Of a DNA stretch of 64,000 bases, positions 11,031-24,500 are shown piece after piece (the stretch's first letter is position 1; every line of letters begins with the position of its first letter). Location: positions 19,805,001 to 19,869,000 of the forward strand of contig OZ005618.1 of the NCBI GenBank assembly GCA_963930655.1, given 5' to 3'. The position numbers and the translations under genes are program-made. The stretch is from Myrica gale (lineage: Eukaryota > Streptophyta > Magnoliopsida > Fagales > Myricaceae). A model generated the notes under the pieces. That model was not told where the DNA came from and searched no databases. It saw only the letters and a program-made list of their open reading frames with translations.

Positions 11031-11502
11031 ATTATAGGTTGGAGTTTGGACAAGGTTTGGTACTTTTGACCTGTCTTTGCTTCTGTTAATTTTCTCTAAA
11101 GAGTGAACTCAGAAGGAGATAAAAATGGTTCCAGGCAGGAATGGAAAAAAATCCAGGTTCCCGAGTCCTGACAGACACGTGAAAGTATAGTTATGATTAT
11201 CTCACAACTCTGCAGCCATGAGAGAGAAGAAAAGGAAAGAAAAAAAAGATTTATGCAGAAATCTTCAAGTTTTTTTCTTTCTTTAATCAGCAGCGACAAT
11301 TCATGTGAGGTTATAAAGTCAAAAAGAAAAACCGAAACCAAAAAAGAACAAAGAAAGTTTAGACCTGGTCTGGCTTTCATCACTGTTGGTGACATTATCA
11401 CGTTTGCTTTTGATTTCATGCGCTGTGTTTTACCACTTATAGAGACGTGTAATTAACGGGGAACAAGTCATTGATACATGTTAATTGGGGCTTAATTAGT
11501 TA

Positions 11503-11680
11503 GGTTGTGTTTTTGTTGAAATATTTTTGGTATTGAGTTTTGTGTTGGTACTGGGTTTAGTGAAAAAGTGAAGAGAGAGGTAATTTTTTATATTTTTTGA
11601 TAGGGAAGAAAGATTATATTGTAGTATTTTATTAGGAGAGAGATAATATTTTGGATAAAATTGTTGGTGCAAACGCACCC
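11503..11680. mobile_element. Tourist-like MITE, family B copy 2
   Basis: A 178 bp element with ends GGTTGTGTTTTTG and the inverse CAAACGCACCC. It is flanked by TTA on both sides (11500-11502 and 11681-11683). The interior GTGAAAAAGTGAAGAGAGA matches 6423-6617. It lies upstream of the DUF868 gene. Confidence 0.8.
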
Positions 11681-11906
11681 TTAGAAAGAGTATAAACGAA
11701 CGTAAAAATCCGGGTCCGATTTCCGCTTCCTTTTAATATCCCACTTTTTGACAGTTGACAAAATGGAGAGCTTGCAAACGTTTTGAAACGAGCTTGAAAA
11801 TTTACTAACACGCTTAAATGGGAATTTTAATGGCCGTTAGGATATGAATTTCAGTTATTTAATCAATTAATTTGACATCTTCTATTATTTTACTGAAGTT
11901 TCAAGC

Positions 11907-11932
11907 AAATATATATATATATATATATATAT
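11907..11932. repeat. AT microsatellite
   Basis: About thirteen AT dinucleotides in an intergenic region; nothing else is evident around it. Confidence 0.9.
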
Positions 11933-12648
11933 GAAAATTAGATATAGTATAATATACATAGAACAAATAACTTTTGGACTTAAATATGGCAACTCTGTTG
12001 TGTCAACAAGGATAGCGATTTTTTTTAAAATTATAGTATTCTCTACTACGTGGAATACAGAAAACGTTGAATATGGCTCATTTTTCTAGCCTAAAAAAAG
12101 GGCAGGCACTGTCACATATGGTTTTATTTTTTATCTAAATTTTGAGTTAAATTTGATGAAAATTATATATGTATGGTGCAAATTTTCAGTAATTAGTAAT
12201 TTGAGAGTGAAATATTCTAAAGTTGATAGATTATGGTACAAAGTATGAATAAGACTATTATTTAGAGGTAAAAAATATATTTAACCCAATGAATTTTTCA
12301 AACATTTTAGCTTGAATATAACTCGGAATAAATTTTTGTTTTGATTTGTTTTTTATATGGGATATAGATATTATGGTGGATATATTAGTATCATATGATA
12401 AGTAAGTTTCAGTAGTACATACACTCACTTAGAGAGCGCTAATGGGTACATGGGTGATATTTGAGGATAGAAATCATCTTCAATTTGTTGTCAAAATTAG
12501 ATTATCTAATTCAGAGAGAAAGACAACATATAGGGTTTATCGCAATTAATACGGATAGTATTAAATAACGTGAGATTCATATGTTGTATTTATTTCTTTT
12601 CGAATTGGATGATCCAATTGAGACAATAAATTAGATAGTATCCAAAAC

Positions 12649-12930
12649 TAGGGCTGTAAAATCGAAATTCGATCCAATTTTTGGACCGGACCACTTATAA
12701 GGTCTGGACCGGTTTTATTTTTTTTTCATTTTTTTAGGTTAATTTCGAAGGAGGAGGGCATGTCAAAATGCATAGTTTTAGTTTAAGTTAAAACTAAACT
12801 TTTTAAGTTTATAATTTGTATTAAAAAATATAAAAAATATATTTATATTATAAATATGGTCTGATTCGGTCCAGACCGAACCGTAAATCCAGTTCGATCA
12901 ACCAATCCAGTTCGATTTTGTTTAGCGCTA
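12649..12930. mobile_element. Short non-autonomous hAT element, family 2
   Basis: A 282 bp element with the 8 bp target duplication TCCAAAAC (12641-12648 and 12931-12938). Its left end is TAGGGCTGTAAAATCG and its right end TTTAGCGCTA, a diverged inverse. The interior has GGACCGGACC-type blocks and AAACTTTTTAAGTTTATAATT, shared in inverted order with the element at 27530-28015. Confidence 0.8.
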
Positions 12931-12999
12931 TCCAAAACAGTCATGTGATTGGATATATTTGCAACATATCTTGTTTCTTTTTGCCCTTGTACATGCCAG

Positions 13000-15760
13000 G
13001 AGCAACGAGATTATTAATATAGTGATATTGGTCCCACGACTTTAATTTGGCCCGCATACCCACCAACTCCTACTCCCTCAACACCTGTGATTAAAAGCAA
13101 GGCATACGTGAGCTGCTGCCTCTCCCTTATTTGTCCATTTTAGTCCCCATTTTCTGCTCTCAATATGAAACTAGGAGTAAAGCAATTCAATATAATAATT
13201 AAAGGAATGTGATTATTTTAATTCCTTACTGGTCTACTTGTTCCAACCTTTAATATAATATATAAACATCATGTGGTTGCAGTTGGGGAAGAAGGACCAT
13301 TAAGATCAACATGCTTCTGAACTCTATTTTTTAAGTTTTGAGTCAATATTGCCCCCCTTCTCCCTCCACCCCATGGTTCCTTCCCCAGAAAAAGAATCAA
13401 AGACAATATCTGTGATTAGCACATGTAGGTACTATGTTCTCGTTAAGTATTTATGACACACATTTACTGAGGAAGATGAACAGGATAGGTGATGGGGATT
13501 TGTCATAGGAAATCCAAAACAATTGTAAAGGAGGATTGGTACTCCACTTTGGACACACTTAAGGAGGCCTGTGTTTAGGTCCTGGACCCCATGCAGATGG
13601 TATGGTATGGTCTGGTTCTGGTCATAGGGCATGTTCCTCCACCATGGCAAGTTCATGGTCCTTTCCATGTAGGAGCTTGAACAGGAAGGAATAAGCATTG
13701 AGGATGGCTTTAACTCCAAACCATCAATTACTTAACTGGACAAGAAATCAACACTTATGGAGCTCTGATGAGTATCTGGAGAAAGACTTAAAGAACATCA
13801 TCTTCCTCAGTTATGTCTAAAAAACTTCACCAACCATAAATCTCCCGTGAATATTAAGGAAGAATGTGGAGTAAAAAACTGTTCCCTTAGCTTTTCTCCT
13901 GGTTCTTTCTGATACCCAAATGAATTGATACAGGTTTGGTTCATAGATCTTGTCTTTTTTTTTAACCCTCCTCTTTTGCTTGTGTCAGACAAATTGCGTA
14001 CTTTGACTGGGGGTTAGTCATCTTTTTGTCCAGCTAATCTCAGCACCCTGGCAAAAGCCAACCCTTTCTCGATTTCTACTAATTTAATACTTATATAAGT
14101 CCTGATAGAATTGCAGAAGTGGCTTCCAAAATATTTTCCCCAGCTAATTCCTGAACCCAAAAGTGTTCTTGTATGCAAACCTGTCATTAGGATACCTTTT
14201 TTTTCCGGATATCCGGGTCAGCTTACGCACACCTGTGAAAGAGTTCCTAGCACTCTGTTCAGCACTAAACAGTAATCCATTTGTATCTCAGATTGTGGAT
14301 GTTGGTGACAGTCAGGGCAAACTTTATTCTCCAATAAGACAGATTGGATTCCAAACTTCCTCTTCTTTTCCTTCATGACAATATTGGTAAGGATATCGCT
14401 ACGTAGCCTCAAAAGCCGGCCCCGGCAGGTGGGCCGTCACGTACTGAATGGACATGAACGTGCAAGCAACAACGAAAAAGAAAAAGGGAATCCCAAAAAG
14501 AAAAATTCTTCTCTTTTAGCCTTACATAGTTTCAAGATTATCTCCCCCACCAAACAGAACGAAGGAATGATCTTCCATTAAAAAAATGTATCACCGTCAA
14601 TGAGAGTAGAAGTTAGAACCCAGTGGAATTCTCTTCACATGTTCACAGACTTTCGAAATGGCTCTCCATAGAAACTTCGAGGAAGTAAATGGAGAGGGAA
14701 TATTCGGAGAACACCACTTGGCCAGCTCACGAATTTCCAGCAGTCATTATCTGTAAAGTCTGTTTTTGTTCAAACTCAAAAGGTCTCTTCTTTTATCACG
14801 AGAATTAAGATAATTATCCGAGAGATTATGCGTTAATCACCGACTAGACTTGCTCATTACTTGCCAATAATATGTTCTAGAATTTATTTCTACCCAATAC
14901 TAACTCATGCATGTTGAAACTTGCAAGTGGGGAGGAGACAATGAACACTGTAAGCCTTCATAGACAGCTGTTTTCTGAAATAGAAGCCTGCAAGCATCAA
15001 CAAAAAATGACGAGTTGCAGAGAATTAAAGACAAAACACATTGGAATAGAAAAAGGATCAAACTTGACAGTGCCCATTTTTTTAGATCTTAATCCAACAA
15101 ACGTGTGTAGATTTGGTTGTCAGTGAGGTTTGATAAAGAAAGAAAATTCTCTGTTATGTCTAGTTGTTAGGAAGCCTGATTAGTTTTTCAAGGTCATGAA
15201 GAGCACAAGATGTTTTGGCCCTTTGGGGGAGTGTGAATTCCTCCATCTAAACTGATAACTGACAAGTGGATTTGCAATTCCTCATTGAGTTCATTCCCAA
15301 ACAAACAGCTCAGGGACAGTTGAAAACAGAACAATTTTGGTTTTGGGGGAGTATGATTCATCTAAACCAGCGACACAAACATTTGATTAGTATATGCCAA
15401 ACAATTTCTTGTCTGATCTCATGTAGTTGACCAAAAGGAGTGCAGGAAGTACGATTCCAAGTAAATGACTTTCAACTCATACTTTAGGTTACATGCATTG
15501 TTGTGAGGAAAAGGTAAACCAGTTTTCCAATATCAGCAAAGGCCACCTGTCATGGGGGTTCTGTTTTCAGTTATTCCAGTTGCAGTTGCAAATATTTGCC
15601 TTCAAGAATCATCAAGGGGCATAAAATCAGAGGCACATAGATTGAAAGGGTCTAATCACAAGGAAAGCCAATGGAAGTGAAGTCGGAACCATAAGAGGAT
15701 AAATTATTAGCACAATTCTTCGAAGTTGTAAGGTATGTCAGAAGAAATTTAACCCAATAA
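13000..15760. other. Gene-free interval with few recognisable repeats
   Basis: I found no transposon ends and no convincing coding exon. Open stretches at 13432-13719 (minus) and 14911-15126 (plus) match no family I know. Base composition is more balanced than in the MITE-rich flanks. It could hold a non-coding transcript or a diverged gene. Confidence 0.35.
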
Positions 15761-15765
15761 TATAA

Positions 15766-16142
15766 GGGAAAAATACAATTTTTCCTCGGCTACTAGGGTT
15801 CTAACACTTTTACATCTCAAACTATCGATTTTGTTACATTTCGTCCCTCACCTACAAACCGCTTACATTTTGCACCCCCGTCCGTTAATTTGGACGGAAA
15901 TTGCTATTTTTGCTCATTGAAATGACAACTTTACCGTATATAAAACATAACAATAATAAAAACATGATGAGGGTAAAATCATCATGTCGCTGAACTTAAA
16001 TAGTAATTTCAATCTAAATTAACGGTTGAAGATATAAAGTGTAAACGATTGGCAGTTGAGGGGCGAAATGTAACAAAATCGATAATTTTGGATGCAAAGT
16101 GTTGAAACTCCAATAGTTAGTAGGCGAAAAGTGTATTTAACC
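15766..16142. mobile_element. Inverted-repeat MITE-like element
   Basis: The left arm (GGGAAAAATACAATTTTTCC..., then CTATCGATTTTGTTACATTTCG) is mirrored by a right arm ending in GTGTATTTAACC and containing GAAATGTAACAAAATCGATA. The arms exceed 90 bp at moderate identity. No clean target duplication was found. It probably belongs to the Mutator-like or related foldback MITEs that are common here. Confidence 0.6.
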
Positions 16143-16754
16143 AAATATTATAATAATGGGAGAGCTATTCCTCCGAAAGAGCATGAAAAATAAGAAGTAT
16201 TAACTAAACTTTACTCAACTTAGACTTTCCATCTTCTTTCGCAGCTTCTCTTCACAGATCCATTAGCCCTCTTAATAAAACTTTGTCCAGTAGAACCAGT
16301 TATCTCATGGAAAATGACATCTCATCACCCAATACCATGTGCTATTTTAGTCTTCCAAGCTAGTCTCTCTATTTTAAATAAAGATAACCCTTATTAATAA
16401 TAATGCAGTGTCCAACTCGACCATAGATGATCTCCCAAGTCAAAGATTGTTTTATATTATTTAGACATTTATATTATATTGTAAACAGCCGTTGAAGAGT
16501 CTGATGGGTTATTCGTTGCTGCTTCTTGGAAGTTATTTACAGTTCATTGTCTGGCTAACAAGAATGCTCAAATTAATCGATGAAAAAGACACTTTACATT
16601 CCCTAAATCTTAATTGCATCAGCTTCTTATGTCATCTGGGATTACAAACATATCCTTTGTCGGTGTAATAAGTTGACAATCTACATATGGTTGTACATTC
16701 AATGTTTTCACGCATAATACACACATTCACATATCTGTAGAGACATATATATAA

Positions 16755-17170
16755 TTTAGGAAAAAAATCATTTTTCGTCCTTAAATTTTACCCTGTTTTC
16801 ATGATACGTACTTGAATGTTCAAACTAAAAATGAACTCATATTGTCATCTTACCGTCCACACCACTAACAACTACGTAGATTATGCAAACAAGTGTACAT
16901 TAATCCACACTGACCACCTTTGATATGACGTCACACACTCGTCAACTACGTGGCTCACAAAACGACGTTGTTCTCACATGCTCGATTCCAATGCCTCCCC
17001 TCACCCTATGCGCACCATTTTCCCCTCTGACAATACTTCTAGCTGAGGTAGACTTTCTAGATTGGACAATGAGATAACAAGAAAAATCTAGGGACTTAAA
17101 TTTTTAGTTTGAAAACCTAATAATCTATTATTAAAACGGTGTAAAATTTAAGGACTAAAAATAATTTTTT
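16755..17170. mobile_element. Inverted-repeat MITE-like element, diverged
   Basis: The left arm with CGTCCTTAAATTTTACCC is mirrored by a right arm with GGTGTAAAATTTAAGGACT near 17140. It has no coding capacity, and its ends are not exactly defined. Confidence 0.5.
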
Positions 17171-17989
17171 TTATAATTTAAATAATAAAATCTACCTCTT
17201 CTTAACACATTAAACGTTTGAAATAAGTGGTAGATCCACGTGATATCAAAATTCATTTCAATTATGTATTACGCGTGTCGGACCTATCAATTAAAAGAAG
17301 TTCGACCCACACATAAGAGAGAATGTTAGAGAATATATGTTGAATAATAAAATCTACATTTTCCTAAGTAACTATGTAAACTACTATTAGAAATTTTTTT
17401 ATAATGTTCAAAACTAATCAAAAGGTTTAGAATCCCAGCCGAATTAGTAGGTCAGCAAGAAATTTATGGCAGTTTCTACTTAACATTAAAAGGTTACTAA
17501 GCACCTCATCTGCTATTGAGGCTACTTGCCTTGACAATTTATTGCTACATTAATCTCCATTTAACTTCCCTTCTAGCTTACGCAAATTCTAGACAAACGT
17601 CACTTTCCCTTGGCCAGGGCAGGGCAACAAATAGAGACAAAGGGTCACTTTCCATCAGAATTAAATTTAAGCAGATTATGGTCCACAGCTCGACAATGTG
17701 CTTTCAATCCAAAACCTGAAAATCCGATCTCCCAAACAGAAAACGAAGGAAAATAGTATGCTTTTTTAAGAAGTAAGAATCTGCTTTCATTGTCATTCAC
17801 AAGATTTGGTACCAAACAAGCAAGAAACCACCAAAAACTCAAGGAAATTGATATATTTCCTTCTTTTGCTGCTTGCGGATATGAAGTCTTCTAGCTAAAG
17901 TTATTTTTGCTTCAGTTCTAGTGCAATGAGATGGTGGTCGTTTTATATAGATATTGGACCCTTTCCACACCTAATAATAATTAGCAAAA

Positions 17990-18300
17990 AGAGAAAATTT
18001 TGCTTTGCGCCCCTAAACTATATAGATACTATTCATTTTGGGGTCTTAACTAATAAAATCTTTAAATTTAGTCATTGAACTATCAAAATTCATCATTGTG
18101 AGCCCTAAAAAAATCAGAATATCAAAATTGTACCACAACCCATTTATAACATATATAAGATAATTTTGACCGTTAAATTTTTTTTAGGGCAGACAATGTT
18201 AAATTTGGTTGTTGGAGGGCTCAACATGACAAATTTGATAGTTTTGACTCTTATAGTGATATTGATTTTATAATTTAGGAGCGCAAAATGACTTTTTTAA
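17990..18300. mobile_element. Inverted-repeat MITE-like element, diverged
   Basis: The left arm TTTTGCTTTGCGCCCCTAAA is mirrored by a right arm AATTTAGGAGCGCAAAATGA. The middle shows further mirrored blocks (GTTGGAGGGCTCAACATG against CATTGTGAGCCCTAA). No target duplication identified. Confidence 0.55.
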
Positions 18301-18594
18301 AAAATAAAATAAAAAGAAGAGTTGGGAAACTATTTCTATTTTTTTTTGTCTTTGGTATATATATAAACATATAGAAAGAGAATTTATGATTGTCTATATA
18401 GGTGGAGATAAAGGTAGGAATATCCATTCTGTAGCATCAAAATAGATATCCAAACTACCGTTTAATGAGATAGGACCTTCAACGGGCAAACTGCTAAGAT
18501 CTGACTAATGCACATTGAACCTTTCTGCTATGTACAAGTTGATATTCCTTCTATAATTTTAGGTTGAAATTGAATATCTCCTAAATAAACAAAA

Positions 18595-18770
18595 TCAGAT
18601 TAGGTTCCTCTACAATTTCCTATCCGAATTGTATCATGTAATTTGAAGAGATATACACAATAGATAGACCTCACACAATTTAATGTTGCTCATGTAAATT
18701 TTGGACAACATGAACCCTACGATGAGATCCACCTGTTTTGTCTCTCTCTGAATTATATGGTAAAATTAGG
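18595..18770. repeat. Dispersed unclassified repeat, copy 3
   Basis: Contains GGTTCCTCTACAATTTCCTA, CCGAATTGTATCATGTAATT and ACACAATTTAATGTTG, in the same block order as the copies near 3.3, 5.9 and 35.0 kb. Confidence 0.4.
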
Positions 18771-19099
18771 ATAGAAAATTGCACATACCATAAAACCTCA
18801 ACATTCCCCAATACACGGTTTATTGAGAAACAGAGGCATCCTGCTATGTTTGTTGCGGAGGTAACTAACTTCATCAATCGCCGTTGGAAAATGGCACTCC
18901 GACAGCAACCTAACAATTTGGACCTTTACGAAAACCCAACTTTCTAAGCTTCAAATCACTCCCCCAATGGTTGTTGATTTGCTTCTGTTTCTCCAATTTA
19001 AATCGCTTGAGCAAGAGAAAGAAACTATCATGGTTGTCCAAGCTAATCGTTTTCATGCGAGCATTAATATAACTGAAGTTTGAATATTACCTCTTGCGG

Positions 19100-19305
19100 A
19101 AGAAAGACCAGCTGCTAAGACTTCCCTAGTAGCTTGCCGGCCATGTCGAGAGCTGAGCAAATTGAGCAATGTCGTAGCACGAAACCAAATACAACCCAGG
19201 AAACAAAAATTAGTTCTGAAGACTTCCCTAATAGCTAGCCGGCCATGGCAACAGCATTTTCAGCAATGTCTCGAGTACAAAACCCGAAAAAAGCCAGCAA
19301 GTCCC
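19100..19305. repeat. Tandem duplication, period about 102 bp
   Basis: AAGACTTCCCTAGTAGCTTG then CCGGCCATG near 19117 recurs as AAGACTTCCCTAATAGCTAG then CCGGCCATG near 19219. Both copies continue with AGCAATGTC-like blocks. No coding assignment. Confidence 0.65.
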
Positions 19306-21030
19306 AATGGAACGATGGGTTCCCATATTGTTTGGTGCTTTTGGTTCAGAAGCACAAAATTCATCCAATAAATAAACTTTCAGAAGATCACCACTAGAAC
19401 CGCATAAATATGGAAGATGATCACATTACCAGATGGACATCTGAAATTATCTCGTATAAATTCCCGCTGTCATCCTACTCCATTATAGCCCCTCACAATT
19501 GTTGATGCTCAAAGCCTCAAACTTTTCAAATCCTTAGCTAGGGATCGAATTTTTACATTTTATATGGAAGGATCAAACTTTTCCATTTGGCACATCTTTG
19601 ACAGGACAAAATTGAAACTAAGGTAATCTCCAGCTGACAACCTAAAATATTATTTAACATTGGGATATTACATCCAAATTGTCAATTCCTTCAAACTTTA
19701 TCCCCGGTTATCCTCCGAAGATCAGGGAAATAATATTGAAAAACTGAACATTTTCATCTACTTTCCTCGACTCAGTCACTTCGCCAGCTAGCTTGTCAGC
19801 TTGCTTTTCTCTAAGTTGAATTCTTAACTTGGGAGAGTTTCTGCTCCTCGAGCTATTCTTGCATCATGAAACAGCATGGGGTTTGTTATTTGCTACAAGA
19901 AAGTCAAAAGCGTATTTAGCAATTAAGCCTGGAAGACCTGAACTCCAACTTCTGGAAAGAACTAATGAGCCAACCATAAAATCAGAACAAACTCTTGATC
20001 TTGCACTCTACTCATTACTAGATGGGACTGAGATAGTTCGCTTATCTACCTGTGATCAAGATAGGGGAGAAAACAAATTTTACAAATTGTCTCACAGTAT
20101 CAGTTTTCAACAACCTGAAAATACAAACATTTCAACAGATATGGAAATTTAACGCTCTACCCCTTTTCACAAATGAGAATGAAGAATAAGGGGAATTAAG
20201 TAAGAAATGAGAACCTCTTCTTTCTTTCTTTTTCTCCTCAAAGCTATTACCCTATTTAGTCCCAAGTTCCTGCATCTTTCTACTTTTGCTTCTGTTCAAA
20301 CAATGTTCAGACCCAGAATTCAAGCCAGTTTTTGTTTTGGCCCCTGTAAGTCAAAGACATTTCACATCACTTTTCTAACGGAAGCTAAAAGATATCCTTT
20401 CTTACTTAGTGCAATATTTACTATCTGTTTTTTCTGAGAGTCATTCCATTATCATAGACTGCCCAAGATCATTGATCCATGGCATTGGTGTTCCATCCCC
20501 AACACCCACTTTTTTTGCTATTCGATTTTCAAACAATGTTCATTGAATGTCTTCCAATTTGAATGTTTACGTTCTTTCTTTTGTTTCCCTCTTATCCGTT
20601 GACAACCCAATACTGGGTAAGACAAACGAAAAATTATGGATATAATATTGTTAAACCTGCAGGAACCAAAATAATAGGGTTCCACTCAAATTTTCTTTTG
20701 CCAGTATCATCCCGTGCAAAACCCACCACCAGAAGTCCAGACGAGCATTCTTAAACGAAATGGTGGTCGTATTGGAATGGGCCGCCTCAGATCCTCGGTC
20801 CATTACATTGTGTGGACCCGAATTCAAGTGGACCTTACCGTACCCATAGCCCTTGTTCCATATATGAGATAATTTTTTTCTTCTTCTTCTTTTAATATAT
20901 TCTCAGGAACGCCTAAAGGGATGATACTGGCAAAAGAAAATTTTGGGATCCCATGCAATGGGGGGCAGATTAAACAATGTAATCCCCAAATTGCACACGG
21001 AATGGATTCAGTCATAATAGAGGTCTTAAT
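19306..21030. other. Gene-free interval downstream of the phosphatase gene
   Basis: The longest open frame (19829-20152, plus, 107 codons) matches nothing I recognise and lacks supporting features. I see no transposon ends here. Confidence 0.4.
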
Positions 21031-21032
21031 AA

Positions 21033-21212
21033 GTTATAGCTCAGTTGGTACCACTCTATATTCACTAGGAGTTCGAGTAACATAAGTTAGAAATAGCTTG
21101 TGAAAGTAAAACTTGACCTTAGGTCTAATAAATTGGCTACGCTCGTGCTGATCTGATGACAGGCTCATCCAATGAGCAGTAAGTATAACTCAAACTAAAC
21201 AAAAAAAAAACT
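21033..21212 (+). mobile_element. tRNA-related SINE, second type
   Basis: Begins near TTATAGCTCAGTTGGTACCA, which holds an A-box-like TAGCTCAGTTGGTA, with a B-box-like GGAGTTCGAGT about 30 bases later. A roughly 120-base body is followed by an AAACAAAAAAAAAA tail. This fits a SINE rather than a tRNA gene, because no cloverleaf continues after the B box. A flanking duplication was not found. Confidence 0.6.
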
Positions 21213-21533
21213 GTAAAGGACACTGGCCAAACAGATAAAACACTTAAAATTCAAAAGGGCCCTGGCTAACTCATTCTAAACCATTAATTTCATTTAATAA
21301 TGTGTTGACTGAATGAAGACTACTTATTAGGATACTTTAGGACCTTACTATTAGGATTAAATCCAAAACCAATTGAACCACCCATAGGAGAGATGTGATA
21401 TTAATGGGAACTTTTGGATTTTGAAGTTCGTTTCCTCATATATTCATCATCATCAACAGCCTCCTTCATAATCCCATAATTGAAGATGGAAACATTCTTT
21501 CCCAATTAAATAGAGAACTACATATATTTACAA

Positions 21534-24500
21534 TTAAAACTCTTCATCATTAGCAATCGATCTTGTGATGGGTATTGACCATCTACCCAAATGGGCAGTG
21601 TAATTTATACACCTCATGACACCTCTTCCAGTAGGTCCATCAGGGAAGTCGAGGACACTTATGCTCCCTGCATCAAGATGGAATGATCCCATCCATTCTT
21701 TAGTCAGATTGAGGCAATGCCCCATCAATGCTATGTGAATTGCAGGGTGGCCAACTACGATCACTGTCTTTTCTGGCTCGGATTCGTCGGAGAGTTCACT
21801 CAACAGAGACTGCCAAGCCTTCTCAGACTGATGCCAAACTCCTGATGTGATTGTATCCTCATATTCATTTAACCAACCGGGCTGAAGAGCTGAAACGTCA
21901 GTTGCAGCCTATAGAAAACAAAAGGAGACAGGTTACATATGAATCAACCAAACACACCGAATAGAGTTCCACCTTGAGCCAATCTTCAATTTATTTTTAT
22001 TTTTCGGGTGATTGGACCAATCTTTAATTTCACTCTGGTCTGTCAAGCTTCAATAAGAGACATATGTCTTTACTTATACATATAGCATATACACGTACAT
22101 ATTGTAGTCCATTTCATATCCCCTTGTGCCTGCAGTCGCTAACTAGAAATTTATAAAGACGAGTAATGATCAGGGATTTAAGGAGCGATGTGTTGTTATC
22201 TTTTCTATCACTCTGCCAAGTCACCAGTTAGATATACCATGAAGACTATCAAATCGCCTTAGATTCCTATCTTTTGCAACCATAAAAGAAATGGAGAAAT
22301 TTAATGTTAAGATATCTTGCCCTATTTGATTGTCGAAGGATGCTTTCAACATCAAGGTACTCCATCTGCTTCATCTCTACATAGCGTGGAACACAGTCAG
22401 CACCCAAGCAATCGGCAGCTTCTTGTACCTACAAAAAAATTAGGCTAGCTGGAGTAAAAAAATGCACCTCCTGACAGACATTTGAGAGAGAGAGAGAGGG
22501 GGGGGGAGGGTGAAGAGAGCATTTTGCTATATCCTCACTAAACACCCTTAACAATGAACTTACTCTTGAAATGGCCTTGGCTGTCTCAGCACATGCTTTC
22601 TTCGGACTGCTAATTATAGAATCCACTTTCAAATCAAGAAGTAGCTCTGCAATTTTCTGGGACTGTCATTTTCCATCAAAGAAAGTCAGGTTTATGAATT
22701 TGCAACATATTGTATGTATATTTATAAACTCTCTACCTGTATAATCCCAAGCATGTTCAATTGTAGATCCCCAGAATCAGCGATACTAGCCTGTGGATGC
22801 GTAGTTATTATTTCATAGACTGTCGAACTATTCAATAGAAATAAGTATATGTTAATTAAAGTCACTTTAAAATTGAAAATTCTAAGTTTAACACATAGTA
22901 TCAAACTCACCACTCATCTGAACGCCAACCCCCCCCCCCCCCCAAGAAGAAATTTCGGTTTGTACTATCATGGATATGTAGCTCAACATCACACAAGACC
23001 TTTTGTGAGCTATTCTAACCCGTGTCTACTTCTTTTCCATTGTTAGTTTTGTGATGCTGCTGATACAAAACAGTTTCCTTATCAGAACGTATTTGAACTC
23101 CCAGTATATTTTCGTGGCTACTCAAATGTCTCCTCAATGACTCACTTATACTTTTATTTCAGCAAGGAATCTCGTGCACAGTATTTCTGCAAATCGAAAT
23201 TTCTCCCGAAATTATCCAGTACAGTCTTGTCCAGTCGCATATCTGACATGCATCACACAGAAGTGGCTCTTATAGTTTTTCATTACATTTCAAATTTGTA
23301 TTGATAGGTGATGAGTAAGAGAGCACATGGGAGATAAACAAATTATTTCTGTGCCCTACGTATGTGTATTGCATTATGATGTAATATCAACAACATTGTT
23401 TCCATCCCCATTATTCATAATTCCTATATCTCAGGCGGCATCACATACAACCTTATTAGTAGACCACAATTTTCTCATATTGTAGACAGACATGAAGGAA
23501 ATACACACTAACTAGTTTTTCTTCTGATCAAGCTCTAAAATCAAAGAAAACTTTGACAAAGGAGTAGTCAGATGAATGTGATTATGTGAGGAAACTAACT
23601 GGACACTTTTTGGCTGTTCCTTCTTACTTCTGTATTACTTTGTTTGGCTCCGTGACAGACAAGTATGATCCGCTTACTGGTTTTCCTGCCTGCTCCAGTA
23701 GCAATAGGTGAATTTGGGGTCTGCATCAATAGGTGAATACCATTTAAAGGAGAGCACAACCTGCTATATGACCTACATAACATTAAAACTGTTGTCACCG
23801 AGCAAACGAATAAAAGAAATTCAAAAAAATATACATAAACAAGAGAAATGATTTCTTTGCCATTTAATCTTCACATATCCACATATTCAACGTATATGAG
23901 AACCCCAAACCTCAATCATGTTGTATAGAGTACAGAATTCTTGAGACAAATCACTTTCAATATGCATAAACAAAAGAGAGCAGTGCCTTAAAGTTTGTCA
24001 TATGAGGTCAAGTGTATTGAAAAGGTCATTTATCATATAATAGCAATTAACAAAGATATTTGTATTCAAGAAAAAAAACCGCAGATTAGAGTAAAGAAAT
24101 CTAAGATGAACTACAACGTATATGGGGCTGCCAAATGCATTTGAAACTAGAAAGTGACTAACAACTGAATCTAACCTACTGTATCCTATGGAACAGCAGT
24201 TAAACCAGCATATAGGAGCAAAGTCTTTAAGAGAAAATGGAATAGGAGTATTTCCATTGTGGAAAACCTCAAATGAATTGAGTTTCAAGAGTGAAAGAAT
24301 CAGTACTGCCTCTCCAAGTTCATAATAATATGTCACAGAACCAACATTACAAATACAATGAGACAAATATAGTTATTCAAAGATCTTGGCTTTTTACTAT
24401 TCCCAAAGAAACCACCAATAGGTGGTGTACTTCTTTTTAGAGGATCAGATTCTGTCAACTAACATTATTATGCATTTATGTGGCTGAAGGTTGATGGTTT

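Noticed and set aside
19829-20152. A 107-residue plus-strand gene
   Set aside because: No recognised motif, no splice context that extends it, and no supporting promoter features; treated as a chance frame.
21033-21100. A functional tRNA gene
   Set aside because: A-box-like and B-box-like motifs are present, but no acceptor stem or cloverleaf can be formed around them, and the sequence runs on to an A-rich tail. A SINE fits better.
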